Shown: positions 9,443-17,015 of the stretch, in pieces | Layout of the letters: every line of letters starts with the position of its first letter | How positions within the stretch are numbered: the stretch's first letter is position 1 | Source: Granulosicoccus sp045106475 | GTDB taxonomy: Bacteria; Pseudomonadota; Gammaproteobacteria; Granulosicoccales; Granulosicoccaceae | NCBI GenBank assembly: GCA_045106475.1 | Contig: JBGCEO010000048.1 | Coordinates: forward strand, 1-64,000 | DNA length: 64,000 bases | Direction of reading: 5' to 3' | Program-made: the position numbers and the translations under genes | The notes under the pieces: generated by a model | Told to the model about the DNA's origin: nothing | What the model saw: the letters and a program-made list of their open reading frames with translations, nothing else | Databases searched by the model: none

Positions 9443-9907
9443 CTAGGGTAGTTTGCGTGCGCGCAGTAACAAGTTCCGCAAATCAGTGCGCAGTGTCACG
9501 ATGTGTTTGTCGATGATTTCATCGATCAAAAGCTCCAGTTGATTGTCAACGAGATTTTCCGGGCCGGTGTTTTCTTTGGAATCGACAGGATGCCTTGTGC
9601 TCAACAGGCCATGAGACTCGGCAGGCTCACGCCAGAAGCTATCGTGTTCGTCGTTTTGATTAGCGAGTAATTTATCGAAGTAGGCGGTGCCGTGCTCATC
9701 CAGTTCTAGCGTTTCATCCAGATCGATATCGTAGGCTTGCGTATCCAATTGAAGATGGGCAGGCAGCTCGAAATGCAAAGGCGCGGTGGAATCTGAATCC
9801 AGCCTGTCTATTCCCACGCGTTCCAATCGAGTCGATTGAATAATGGATTCATCACCGGAACGGACAACATCGTTAAGTATCGGCAGATCATCTTCTTTCA
9901 AAGCCAC
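9443..9907 (-). CDS. hypothetical acidic protein between holC and valS
   Basis: An unrecognised, strongly acidic protein of about 154 residues. I place the start at the GTG at 9907 because GGAG lies seven bases upstream; the frame extends to a TTG at 9967 (174 residues) that has a weaker ribosome site. It opens with VALKEDDLPILNDVVRSGDES, has an Asp/Glu-rich middle, and ends in an amphipathic helical segment (LELLIDEIIDKHIVTLRTDLRNLL). No membrane segment or signal peptide is visible. Its position between the chi subunit gene and valS suggests co-transcription with both. Function is unknown. Confidence 0.65.
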   Translation of the reverse strand: MALKEDDLPILNDVVRSGDESIIQSTRLERVGIDRLDSDSTAPLHFELPAHLQLDTQAYDIDLDETLELDEHGTAYFDKLLANQNDEHDSFWREPAESHGLLSTRHPVDSKENTGPENLVDNQLELLIDEIIDKHIVTLRTDLRNLLLRARKLP

Positions 9908-9987
9908 GCTTGGTCTCCATGTACGGGCCAATTCTGAATGCAAATAAAAAAACAAGTCGATTTGCAATGCTTATCCAGAGTATAGGT

Positions 9988-10422
9988 CTACATTTTGTGA
10001 TGTTGTAGTGGATAACCCCGTTGTTTATAGAAGCGATAACGGTTACGTCCGGGTGTTTGAATCGCGGGATCCTCGTTTACCACCTCCAGTGTTCGTTCGA
10101 ACCGGCTGAAAAAAGAAGGAACATCGAGCTCAAGATTGATCAAAAGATTTCTGTCCATCCCAGGTTCGCCGCCGGAAAGATGAACTGGATCTGAATCAGT
10201 AGAACTTAATAATCTGCCTGGCTCGATAAGCTGATGGGCAACGAAGCTCATCGCGCGGAAATCCCATAATGATGTGTCCAGATCGCGCAGATCATCATCA
10301 TTTTGGCTGTAGATGAAAACCTTTTGGCCTCGCCCGACGGCTTTTTCGGCCAATTTACAGATTAATAACAGTCGCTCCAGGCGATCATGACCTCTAAGAA
10401 CGTAAAAATCGACTCGAGTCAT
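9988..10422 (-). CDS. holC: DNA polymerase III subunit chi
   Basis: A 144-residue HolC protein. The chi subunit links the clamp loader to single-strand binding protein at the replication fork. Features that identify it are the start TRVDFYVLRG, the helix RLLLICKLAEKAVGRGQKVFIYSQNDDDLRDLDTSLW (conserved W) and the later VNEDPAIQTPGRNRYRFYKQRG segment. The ATG overlaps the pepA stop (ATGA), so translation is probably coupled to pepA. The pepA-holC-valS order is common in related bacteria. Confidence 0.93.
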   Translation of the reverse strand: MTRVDFYVLRGHDRLERLLLICKLAEKAVGRGQKVFIYSQNDDDLRDLDTSLWDFRAMSFVAHQLIEPGRLLSSTDSDPVHLSGGEPGMDRNLLINLELDVPSFFSRFERTLEVVNEDPAIQTPGRNRYRFYKQRGYPLQHHKM

Positions 10423-11912
10423 CCTTTCAACCTGTTGAACACATATTGCATCAACAGTGGGACCGGTCTGCCAGTTGCGCCTTTTTCCTTACCGCTTTTC
10501 CAGGCTATTCCAGCTATATCAAGATGTGCCCAATGATAAGCACCGGCAAAGCGCGAAAGGAAACAGGCTGCGGTAATGGCACCGGCCGCCCTGCCACCAA
10601 TATTGGCAATATCCGCAAAATTTGAGTCAAGTTGACTTTGATATTCGTCCCACAAAGGCAACTGCCACGTGCGATCGCCGCTTTGTTGGCCAGCCGCAAG
10701 CAATTCATCGATAGTGCCTTGATGATTGCCAAACACGGCACTTGTAACATTACCCAGGGCTACGACACACGCACCGGTCAAGGTTGCCATGTCTATAACT
10801 GCTGCTGGCTTAAAACGTTCAGCATAGGTCAGGGCGTCGCACAGCACTAGCCTGCCTTCAGCATCAGTGTTTAGAATTTCGACGCTTTGGCCGGACATGG
10901 TGGTGACAACATCGCCGGGTCTAGCTGCGTCACCATCTGGCATGTTCTCAGCAGCAGCTACTAGCCCGATTGCATTGACGTCTAGTTCGAGTTCAGCGAT
11001 GGCCTGCATGGTTCCATAAACGCTGGCTGCACCACACATATCGTATTTCATTTCATCCATGCCATCTGAGGATTTGATCGAGATACCACCAGTGTCAAAC
11101 GTTACACCCTTGCCAACAAACACAATCGGTGATCCTGCCCGTTTGCGACCCTGATAGTTCATAACAATCATTTTCCCGGGTTGCCTGCTTCCTTGCGAGA
11201 CTGCGAGGAAAGCGCCCATCCCAAGTTCTTCCATATCTGTCTCGTCCAGAATCTGTGTGGAAAGCATCGGAAAACGATCATCCAGATCCTGTGCGGTTTT
11301 CGCCAGGTAGGCTGGCGTGCATATATTGGGTGCCAGATTGCCAAGATCACGCGCCGCGGCCATGCCATTGCCGATAGCAAGCCCCCGGTGGGTTGCTACC
11401 GATACAGCATCAATCTTTTTTCGCTCAGTGGTGAGAGCGAGAGTCTCGAGTTGAGGAGCGTTGGTCTGCTTCTTCTTCGGATGTAGCGTGAAATTGTAGG
11501 CATTGGCAACGATGGCTTGTGTCAGCTGCTTTGCCATGTCTTGCTCTGAAAGCGAATCAATCGTCGTGCTCACCAGACAATCGCTGATGGCAATCGTTGC
11601 CGGTGTGGCTAGCAGGGCCTTTGCAGCGGCATCACAGGCGCTTCTCCAGGTTTGCCCGTTGGCGGTTTTACGATCTCCCAGGCCCACTAGCAGAATGCGA
11701 CCCGATTGCGCTCCCTTTACATCGTGCAGTACCAGCGTTTGATCTTTTTCTGCGTTGAAATCACCGTTGGCAAAGAGCTTTTTTATTAATCCTTCTGAAT
11801 CCTGATCGATTTTTCGAGCTGCACCCTTGAGTTTGCCGTCCGCAAACAAGGTAAGCAGTTGGCAAGAATTTTCTGTTGTTGCCGGTATGCGGCTGAGAAT
11901 TCGAATTTGCAT
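10419..11912 (-). CDS. pepA: leucyl aminopeptidase (M17)
   Basis: A 497-residue M17 cytosolic aminopeptidase, a two-metal enzyme that removes N-terminal residues from peptides. The catalytic core is intact: VGKGVTFDTGGISIK with the metal and substrate lysine, then the signature NTDAEGRL (348-354), followed by DMATLTGA. The start is the ATG at 11912, which gives a length close to E. coli PepA; an upstream open stretch to 12020 adds 36 residues unlike the family. In E. coli PepA also binds DNA as a Xer accessory factor and transcriptional regulator; whether this one does cannot be told here. It is divergent from lptF. Confidence 0.95.
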   Translation of the reverse strand: MQIRILSRIPATTENSCQLLTLFADGKLKGAARKIDQDSEGLIKKLFANGDFNAEKDQTLVLHDVKGAQSGRILLVGLGDRKTANGQTWRSACDAAAKALLATPATIAISDCLVSTTIDSLSEQDMAKQLTQAIVANAYNFTLHPKKKQTNAPQLETLALTTERKKIDAVSVATHRGLAIGNGMAAARDLGNLAPNICTPAYLAKTAQDLDDRFPMLSTQILDETDMEELGMGAFLAVSQGSRQPGKMIVMNYQGRKRAGSPIVFVGKGVTFDTGGISIKSSDGMDEMKYDMCGAASVYGTMQAIAELELDVNAIGLVAAAENMPDGDAARPGDVVTTMSGQSVEILNTDAEGRLVLCDALTYAERFKPAAVIDMATLTGACVVALGNVTSAVFGNHQGTIDELLAAGQQSGDRTWQLPLWDEYQSQLDSNFADIANIGGRAAGAITAACFLSRFAGAYHWAHLDIAGIAWKSGKEKGATGRPVPLLMQYVFNRLKG

Positions 11913-12068
11913 GTAATTACAACCTTTGATGACAGAGTGGCGAATAGGCGCAGCCTGTTCTAGTGTTCCTGCTACAGAGTTAACCGTAGCTCTGGTGCAC
12001 AGGATATTATGTTTGTACAAGCTCTAGTGTACTGTTTCGTCAAACTTGCTGCCGGACTGCACGTCGGT

Positions 12069-12093
12069 GAGCGGGTACCGCGCGGTACTGCTC
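12069..12093. promoter_or_regulatory. palindrome in the pepA/lptF divergent region
   Basis: A perfect 14-base palindrome, GTACCGCGCGGTAC (12075-12088), is flanked by an outer GAGC/GCTC pair (12069-12072 and 12090-12093). It lies in the 209 bases between the divergent pepA and lptF start codons. It could be an operator or a transcript hairpin, and no regulator can be assigned. There is no T-tract on either side. Confidence 0.4.
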
Positions 12094-12121
12094 ATGGTGG
12101 GCTGCGACAGCATTATATAAA

Positions 12122-13252
12122 ATGATCCACATGCGAATACTTGATCGTTATCTGATGAAGGAAATGCTGCTGACATGGTTGGCAGTACTTATCGTATTGC
12201 TGGTGATCATGATCGGCAATGTACTTGGACGCAGCCTGTCTCGCGTTACTGATGGCTCTATTCAAGCCGATATGCTACTGATCCTGGTTGGCGTCAAGTC
12301 AATCAGTTTATTGGTTACATTGATTCCGCTTGGTCTCTACTTGGGCATCCTTTTGGCGCACGGGCGTTTTTATCGTGATAACGAGATGTCCGTTATGCAG
12401 GCTTGCGGCGTCGGTTGGTTCGATCTACTCAGGCCGACAGCGGTTATTGGACTACTAGGTGTTCTAACCATCACGGCATTAACCATTTTCGCGTCGCCAT
12501 GGGCGGCCCGATATGAACAAAATCTGAAGCAATCAATCCGTGATCAATCAGCGCTGAGCCTGGTGACGCCCGGCAAATTCATCGAGTCTGCAGATGGCAA
12601 CACGGTATTTTTCGCACGGCAAAGTAATGCTGAACGCACCCAGTTCAATGATGTATTCATGTATCGGCAGAAGCAGGACTCGATACCGGCAATCGACTCA
12701 GCGCGCATCGCAACCTATCAGATCGATCCGGAAAGCGGAGACGAATATCTGATTTTCACAGATGGGCAAACCACTGTAGGCAGACCTGGTGATGAACAAT
12801 ACACGGTCACTGAGTTCAAACGTCAGGGCGTGCTGCGACCTCGCGAAGCCGCCGGTGAACCAAGATTGATTGTCAAAGGCAAGCATTTGTCACAATTGTG
12901 GGGCACTGGAGATCCTGCTGATCAGGCAGAGCTTCAGTGGCGGGTTTCAATACCCTTGGCCGCTCTTCTTTTGGCGTTGCTGGCGGTCCCCTTGAGCTAT
13001 ACATCTCCTCGCCAAGGGCGCTTTGGCAAGATCGCCATAGCCATTCTTATCTATATTCCCTACGCCAATCTGCTGGTCTTGATGCGCAAGTGGATAGCGG
13101 CTGAGACTATTCCTGCATGGGTCGGACTGTGGCCGGTACACCTGCTTGTTGCGTTACTTATTGTGCTGCTACTGGCGAAACGGATGGGGTGGCAGACACT
13201 GCTGGGAGGTCTTGGTCGGACTCCCCAAACCGCAGAGATGAGGGCTGCATGA
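12122..13252 (+). CDS. lptF: LPS export ABC transporter permease LptF
   Basis: A 376-residue inner-membrane permease of the LptB2FGC complex that extracts LPS from the inner membrane. It begins with a membrane anchor (ILDRYLMKEMLLTW), has helices near 14-35, 57-78 and 98-120, a large periplasmic beta-jellyroll region (about 130-270), and three C-terminal helices. The motif EMSVMQACGVGWFDLLRP is the conserved cytoplasmic coupling region. An alternative ATG lies at 12131. The stop overlaps the lptG start. LptG and LptF share the same overall fold, and order and sequence place this one as LptF. Confidence 0.94.
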   Translation: MIHMRILDRYLMKEMLLTWLAVLIVLLVIMIGNVLGRSLSRVTDGSIQADMLLILVGVKSISLLVTLIPLGLYLGILLAHGRFYRDNEMSVMQACGVGWFDLLRPTAVIGLLGVLTITALTIFASPWAARYEQNLKQSIRDQSALSLVTPGKFIESADGNTVFFARQSNAERTQFNDVFMYRQKQDSIPAIDSARIATYQIDPESGDEYLIFTDGQTTVGRPGDEQYTVTEFKRQGVLRPREAAGEPRLIVKGKHLSQLWGTGDPADQAELQWRVSIPLAALLLALLAVPLSYTSPRQGRFGKIAIAILIYIPYANLLVLMRKWIAAETIPAWVGLWPVHLLVALLIVLLLAKRMGWQTLLGGLGRTPQTAEMRAA

Positions 13253-14376
13253 TGTTTGGAATACTTGATCGCTACATCGGCCGGTCTATTTTGCTGACAA
13301 GTTTGCTGGTATTGATGACTCTAGTTGCCTTGGCAAGTATTTTTGCGTTTATCAGTGAGCTTGATGATGTTGGTAAGGGTAATTACACCGTAGCCAGTGC
13401 GGCGCAATATGTTTTTTTAACGATTCCTGGTAAGGCGTACTTGCTGTTCGCACCAGCGGTGCTGTTGGGTAGTCTTCTGGGTTTAGGTGCATTGGCTTCC
13501 AATAGTGAATTGACCGTTATGCGCGCCGCTGGAGTGTCCGGAGCACGCATCATTCGAGCAGTGGTCATAACAGGCGTAGGCCTAATGCTGTTGATAGCAC
13601 TTCTGGGTGAGACCATCATGCCTCGTGCTGAGCAAATCGCTGAAGAATTGCGTTTAACAGCATTGGAAAAACGTTTGTCGGTTAAAGGAAGCCGCGGTTT
13701 GTGGCTTAAATCTGCAGATCATTTTGTCAATATTGGCACTGTAATGCCCGATTTTACCTTGCTTGATGTGACTGTTCATCGCTTTGAAAACAACGTATTG
13801 AAAATGGCTTTAAGTGCTGCTCGAGCTCGTTTACTGAACGATGATTGGCTACTTGAGGACATCGGGATTACAAATTTGACTGGTTCTGGTGTTGTTACTG
13901 AAAGAGTTGAGACAGTGTTATGGAAGGAATATGTACGTCGGAATTCCGTCACTTCAAATAAATCTGCAACAGATTTTGATGTTCCTGAACTTGTTAGCGC
14001 AGATGTTTTGAAGAGTATTTCGGTGTCTCCTGAGAGTCTTTCGGCAAAAAATCTTTATGATCAAGTGCGTTACTTGAATGACAATCAACTTGATAGCAGG
14101 CGTATTGAGTTGGCTTTTTGGGTAAAGATCGCAAGTCCTCTATCAACGCTTGTGATGTTGATGTTATCGCTGCCTTTCGTCTTTGCATCGCAACGTTCGG
14201 GAGGAGCAGGTCAGAAGATCTTTATAGGTATCATGTTGGGTATCGTATACGTGCTTTTGAACAAGCTGCTAACTCAATTAGCGCTTGCAAACGGTCTTAC
14301 TCCGGCATTGAGTGCACTGCTGCCGCTTATTTGCTTTTTAGGTGTTGCAATTGTCGGTATAAAGCGCACAAGCTAG
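13249..14376 (+). CDS. lptG: LPS export ABC transporter permease LptG
   Basis: A 375-residue partner of LptF. It starts MMFGILDRYIGRSILLTSLL and has the coupling motif SELTVMRAAGVSGARIIRAV. The periplasmic jellyroll covers about 145-270, followed by C-terminal helices including LMLSLPFVFASQRSGGAGQKIF, which is typical of LptG. I chose the ATG at 13249, which overlaps the lptF TGA; a second ATG follows immediately at 13252, and the upstream open frame is inside lptF. The last 400 bases look more AT-rich than lptF, and this continues into the intergenic region and the RDD gene. Confidence 0.94.
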   Translation: MMFGILDRYIGRSILLTSLLVLMTLVALASIFAFISELDDVGKGNYTVASAAQYVFLTIPGKAYLLFAPAVLLGSLLGLGALASNSELTVMRAAGVSGARIIRAVVITGVGLMLLIALLGETIMPRAEQIAEELRLTALEKRLSVKGSRGLWLKSADHFVNIGTVMPDFTLLDVTVHRFENNVLKMALSAARARLLNDDWLLEDIGITNLTGSGVVTERVETVLWKEYVRRNSVTSNKSATDFDVPELVSADVLKSISVSPESLSAKNLYDQVRYLNDNQLDSRRIELAFWVKIASPLSTLVMLMLSLPFVFASQRSGGAGQKIFIGIMLGIVYVLLNKLLTQLALANGLTPALSALLPLICFLGVAIVGIKRTS

Positions 14377-14428
14377 TGTTCTAACACTGATTCTCTGCTA
14401 CTGCTGCAAAACACAATTAATACTCTAA

Positions 14429-14839
14429 CTATTTGTTATAAAAGACTATTTTTGTGTTGCTAAATGTGTCATGTAACGCTTCACTGCGTTTTGATATCGG
14501 TAGGTAGAGCAGTGTGATTCCAAACAGAATTACGCCCCAAAAATAGCGCTTCATAGACTGTTTTCGAGTAAGTACAGCTGTGTTTTTTCCTTCAACTCGA
14601 ATACGCCAAGCACGCATACCCAACGTTTGTCCTCCATGACGCCAAAACCAGTCAAAGAATATAAATCCAACAAGAAATAGAAACACTTTGTACAAGAAAT
14701 GTTGGATCGCTTGTCCATCATTAAGAGCAATGACAGCGGCAGTGATAACAAAGAAAAGTGCTATCAGTAAAAAGCAATCATAAAGAAATGCAGCGCTTCG
14801 TCGAAATAGCATAGAGAGGCTTGATGAACTGTTTTGCAT
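14429..14839 (-). CDS. RDD family membrane protein
   Basis: A 136-residue RDD-domain protein. It has the family arrangement: an Arg-rich start before the first helix (RRSAAFLYDCFLLIALFFV, with the conserved Asp), a second helix (about 47-65) ending FDWFWRHGGQTLGMRAWRIRV, and a short third hydrophobic segment (about 100-118) before SEALHDTFSNT. The GQTLGMRAW motif is characteristic. Its transport or structural role is not known. The coding sequence is AT-rich compared with most of the window. It is convergent with lptG. Confidence 0.88.
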   Translation of the reverse strand: MQNSSSSLSMLFRRSAAFLYDCFLLIALFFVITAAVIALNDGQAIQHFLYKVFLFLVGFIFFDWFWRHGGQTLGMRAWRIRVEGKNTAVLTRKQSMKRYFWGVILFGITLLYLPISKRSEALHDTFSNTKIVFYNK

Positions 14840-15143
14840 GTTGATAGGCTTGTTATCGTTATTACACTGTATACGCAGATGAAATTAAAACAGGCACGAC
14901 ACGTGCGATACGTTTGATTGTTCTTTTTACGTACAATTTGCATAGCATTAGCTATAGTTTCGCAAGAAGTTTTTTAAATCATTTACAACTTGCAGTTGAA
15001 ATGTTTATGCACTATGTGGACAATGCGCAAAAGTTTATTGCATGCTATGTAAACTTTGTAAGAGAATTTGTTTGCCTGATTTTAACTTTTGAAGTCAGGT
15101 GTTTGGTCCGATAGCAGTGATTAGTTGTTCAAGATTTGATGAT

Positions 15144-15173
15144 TTGACGGTTGATCTTGTTATCGAATATAGG
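15144..15173 (+). promoter_or_regulatory. candidate sigma-70 promoter for the H1-like gene
   Basis: TTGACG (15144-15149) is separated by 18 bases from TATAGG (15168-15173). Transcription would start near 15180, about 75 bases upstream of the ATG at 15256. The match is moderate and rests on consensus only. Confidence 0.35.
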
Positions 15174-15195
15174 TAGCAGTCTGTTCGACTGATTG

Positions 15196-15225
15196 GGAGT
15201 CCGGCGTCATGGCTCCTGTTTTTTT
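15196..15225 (+). terminator. terminator-like hairpin in the leader of the H1-like gene
   Basis: GGAGTCC (15196-15202) pairs with GGCTCC (15211-15216) with one bulged T, across an 8-base loop. After TG, a run of seven T residues follows at 15219-15225. This is the shape of an intrinsic terminator. It lies 30 bases before the start codon of the H1-like gene, so it could end an upstream small transcript or attenuate the gene itself. The stem is short. Confidence 0.45.
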
Positions 15226-15255
15226 GTTTATCAACTCATAGTCAGGAGTTAAACC

Positions 15256-15627
15256 ATGGCTCGTATCAGTAAGCCAGCAGCAGCGAAACCTGCAAAAGCT
15301 GGAAAGAAGAAGGCTCGCGGTAAGAAGCGCGCTACCAAGAAGAAGGCAGCTGGAAAGAAGAAGGCCGCTAGCAAGAAGAAACGCAGTACCAAAAAGAAGG
15401 CAGCTGGAAAGAAGAAGGCTGCTAGCAAGAAGAAACGCAGTACCAAGAAGAAGGCAGCGGGCAAGAAAAAGGCACGCGGCAAGAAGAAAGCTGCTGGCAA
15501 AAAGAAGGCTCGCGGTAAGAAAAAGGCCGCTGGCAAGAAAAAAGCTTCCAAGAAAAAGGCTTCTAAGAAGAAAGCCTCTGGAAAGAAGCGAGCCAGTAAG
15601 AAAAAAGCTCGCGCTAAGAAGAAGTAA
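15256..15627 (+). CDS. histone H1-like lysine/alanine-rich protein
   Basis: A 123-residue protein, about 47% lysine (58 residues by my count), made almost entirely of KKKA-type units. After a short start (MARISKPAAAKPAKAG) it has two exact copies of an 18-residue unit (KKKAAGKKKAASKKKRST), then KKKARG/KKKAAG units and a KKKAS run. It has no hydrophobic core and should be disordered and DNA-binding, like the C-terminal tail of eukaryotic H1, AlgP (AlgR3) of Pseudomonas or chlamydial HctB. It has a good ribosome site (AGGAG, 15243-15247). The nucleotide repeats make length variation likely. Nucleoid association is inferred from composition. Confidence 0.85.
   Translation: MARISKPAAAKPAKAGKKKARGKKRATKKKAAGKKKAASKKKRSTKKKAAGKKKAASKKKRSTKKKAAGKKKARGKKKAAGKKKARGKKKAAGKKKASKKKASKKKASGKKRASKKKARAKKK
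15337..15444 (+). repeat. 54-base direct repeat, two copies, inside the H1-like gene
   Basis: Positions 15337-15390 and 15391-15444 are nearly identical 54-base units, each encoding the same 18 residues. The start of a third copy follows. The differences I see are synonymous (for example GCC/GCT, AAG/AAA), so both copies are read in the same frame. Confidence 0.9.
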
Positions 15628-15655
15628 CGTTGTTGGACTAATGTCCGCAATGCGA

Positions 15656-15681
15656 GGAAGGGCGGCTTTTGCTGCCCTTCC
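15656..15681 (+). terminator. strong hairpin downstream of the H1-like gene
   Basis: GGAAGGGCGGC (15656-15666) and GCTGCCCTTCC (15671-15681) form an 11-base stem with one G-T pair and a TTTT loop. It lies between the convergent H1-like and moeA genes. There is no T-tract directly after it on either strand, so it may be a transcript-end stabiliser rather than a classical terminator. Confidence 0.5.
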
Positions 15682-15746
15682 TTGGAAATGATGCAGTTTA
15701 TCTCTGTCTAATCACCCGATTCGAGCATAGGTGTTCGAACCTTGCT

Positions 15747-17000
15747 CTAAAGCTTCGGCTCAGCAAAGTGCGTGAAAGGGTAAACCTGAACAAGATCCCC
15801 ATCGCTGGCTCCCATGGAATCGGTTGGCAGCTCTATCAGGCAGTTTGCCAGATGTAATGAGCTCAGCACATGCGAGTCCTGCAGTCCTGTCGTTGCTACA
15901 TACCAAAAGCCTTCCTCGCTGATGCTCATAAATGCGCGCTGATATTCGGTTCGCCCCGGGTTTTTTATCAACTGACCCTTTAAAGGCAATTGCATTGGCG
16001 GTGGTAGTACCTCTGATAGCCCTAAAAGATGGTTGATGGCGGGCTTGACGAACAGCAGGCAGGTTATAGCTGCAGATACCGGGTTTCCAGGCAGGCCAAA
16101 ATAGGGTTGCTGTTCGCGGTAAAAGCCAAAGGTTAATGGTCGACCAGGCTTCATTGCAATTTTCCATAGGGCAACGCTGCCATGCGATTCAAGCACTGAG
16201 CGGACGTGGTCCGCTTCACCCACCGAGACTCCTCCACTTGATATGAGCAAATCGGCGTTTTCCGATCTTGCAAAGATCTCTTCCAACGCCTGCCTAGAGT
16301 CAGCACAGATGCCAAGATCAATGACATTGACCGCGCTGCTTGCCAACAGGGCATTGATCAGAGGTCGGTTTGCATCGAATATCTGTCCTTTGTTCAGGCT
16401 AGTCCCCGGTGTGCAGAGTTCATCACCTGTTGAAAAAATTGCAACACTGAGAGGTCGCTTAACCTCTATGCTGCTGATACCGTGCGCAGCGGCGAGTGCG
16501 ATTTCGGCTGCGCCAATTCTGCAGGGGCTTTTTATCAGTGGTGAACCGACTTTGCTATCAGTACCTGGTTCGCGGATGTGTAACCCTACTGTGGGTGCCT
16601 GATTGATCTTAATCTGATCACCAACGACTGTGACGTTTTCCTGTTGCACTACAGCATCTGCTTGATCAGGAACTCGTGCGCCGGTGGTTATGCGTTGGCA
16701 ACTTGATACGTCCAGCATATCGCTGCCAGGGTGTCCAGCCAATGATTTTCCGCGCACTGTAAGCACCGAATTGCACTCTGCGACACGCACAGCGTATCCA
16801 TCCATTGCTGATGCCCGGAATGATGGCACTGACATGGGCGACACGACATCGACTGCACAAATTCGGCCTTTGGCATTCTCGATTGCGATGATTTCAGTAT
16901 CCAGATCAAGCTGGATAGATTTGGTTATTCGCGAACGTGCCTCTTCGATTGTAATTGCATTGGGGTCAGAGTCGCTTTGGATACGCGCCGGCTGTTTCAT
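15747..17000 (-). CDS. moeA: molybdopterin molybdenumtransferase MoeA (first paralogue)
   Basis: A 417-residue MoeA, which inserts molybdate into adenylylated molybdopterin. Hallmarks are DVVSPMSVPSFRASAMDGYAVR near residue 52, the MogA/MoaB-like fold with STGDELC and SSGGVSVGEADHV, and MKPGRPLTFGF with LPGNPVSAAITC. Length is typical. It is a separate, diverged copy from the moeA at 34247-35524; for example it reads SFRASAMDGYA where the other reads EANSAMDGYA. It stands alone here and is divergent from xerD, the two start codons being only 15 bases apart. Confidence 0.93.
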   Translation of the reverse strand: MKQPARIQSDSDPNAITIEEARSRITKSIQLDLDTEIIAIENAKGRICAVDVVSPMSVPSFRASAMDGYAVRVAECNSVLTVRGKSLAGHPGSDMLDVSSCQRITTGARVPDQADAVVQQENVTVVGDQIKINQAPTVGLHIREPGTDSKVGSPLIKSPCRIGAAEIALAAAHGISSIEVKRPLSVAIFSTGDELCTPGTSLNKGQIFDANRPLINALLASSAVNVIDLGICADSRQALEEIFARSENADLLISSGGVSVGEADHVRSVLESHGSVALWKIAMKPGRPLTFGFYREQQPYFGLPGNPVSAAITCLLFVKPAINHLLGLSEVLPPPMQLPLKGQLIKNPGRTEYQRAFMSISEEGFWYVATTGLQDSHVLSSLHLANCLIELPTDSMGASDGDLVQVYPFTHFAEPKL

Positions 17001-17015
17001 GTGTATCCTTGTCTA

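Larger units (their letters stand above)
14840..15255. other. 416-base AT-rich intergenic region
   Basis: No convincing gene is present. A 66-codon open frame at 14914-15114 has Phe/Val/Cys-rich, non-family-like sequence and no ribosome site, so I do not accept it. The region holds an 8-base inverted repeat, AAAGTTTA/TAAACTTT (15030-15037 and 15050-15057), around a GCATGC core, and a candidate promoter and terminator-like hairpin listed separately. A small RNA ending at the hairpin is possible but not shown. Confidence 0.5.

Noticed and set aside
14914..15114. 66-codon open frame in the AT-rich intergenic region
   Set aside because: No ribosome site, Phe/Cys/Val-rich composition from AT-rich sequence, and no recognisable domain.
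15249..15650. 133-codon open frame on the minus strand opposite the H1-like gene (FFLPAAFFLPRAFF repeats)
   Set aside because: It is the mirror of the Lys-rich repeats read on the other strand; the plus frame has a proper ribosome site and H1-like composition.
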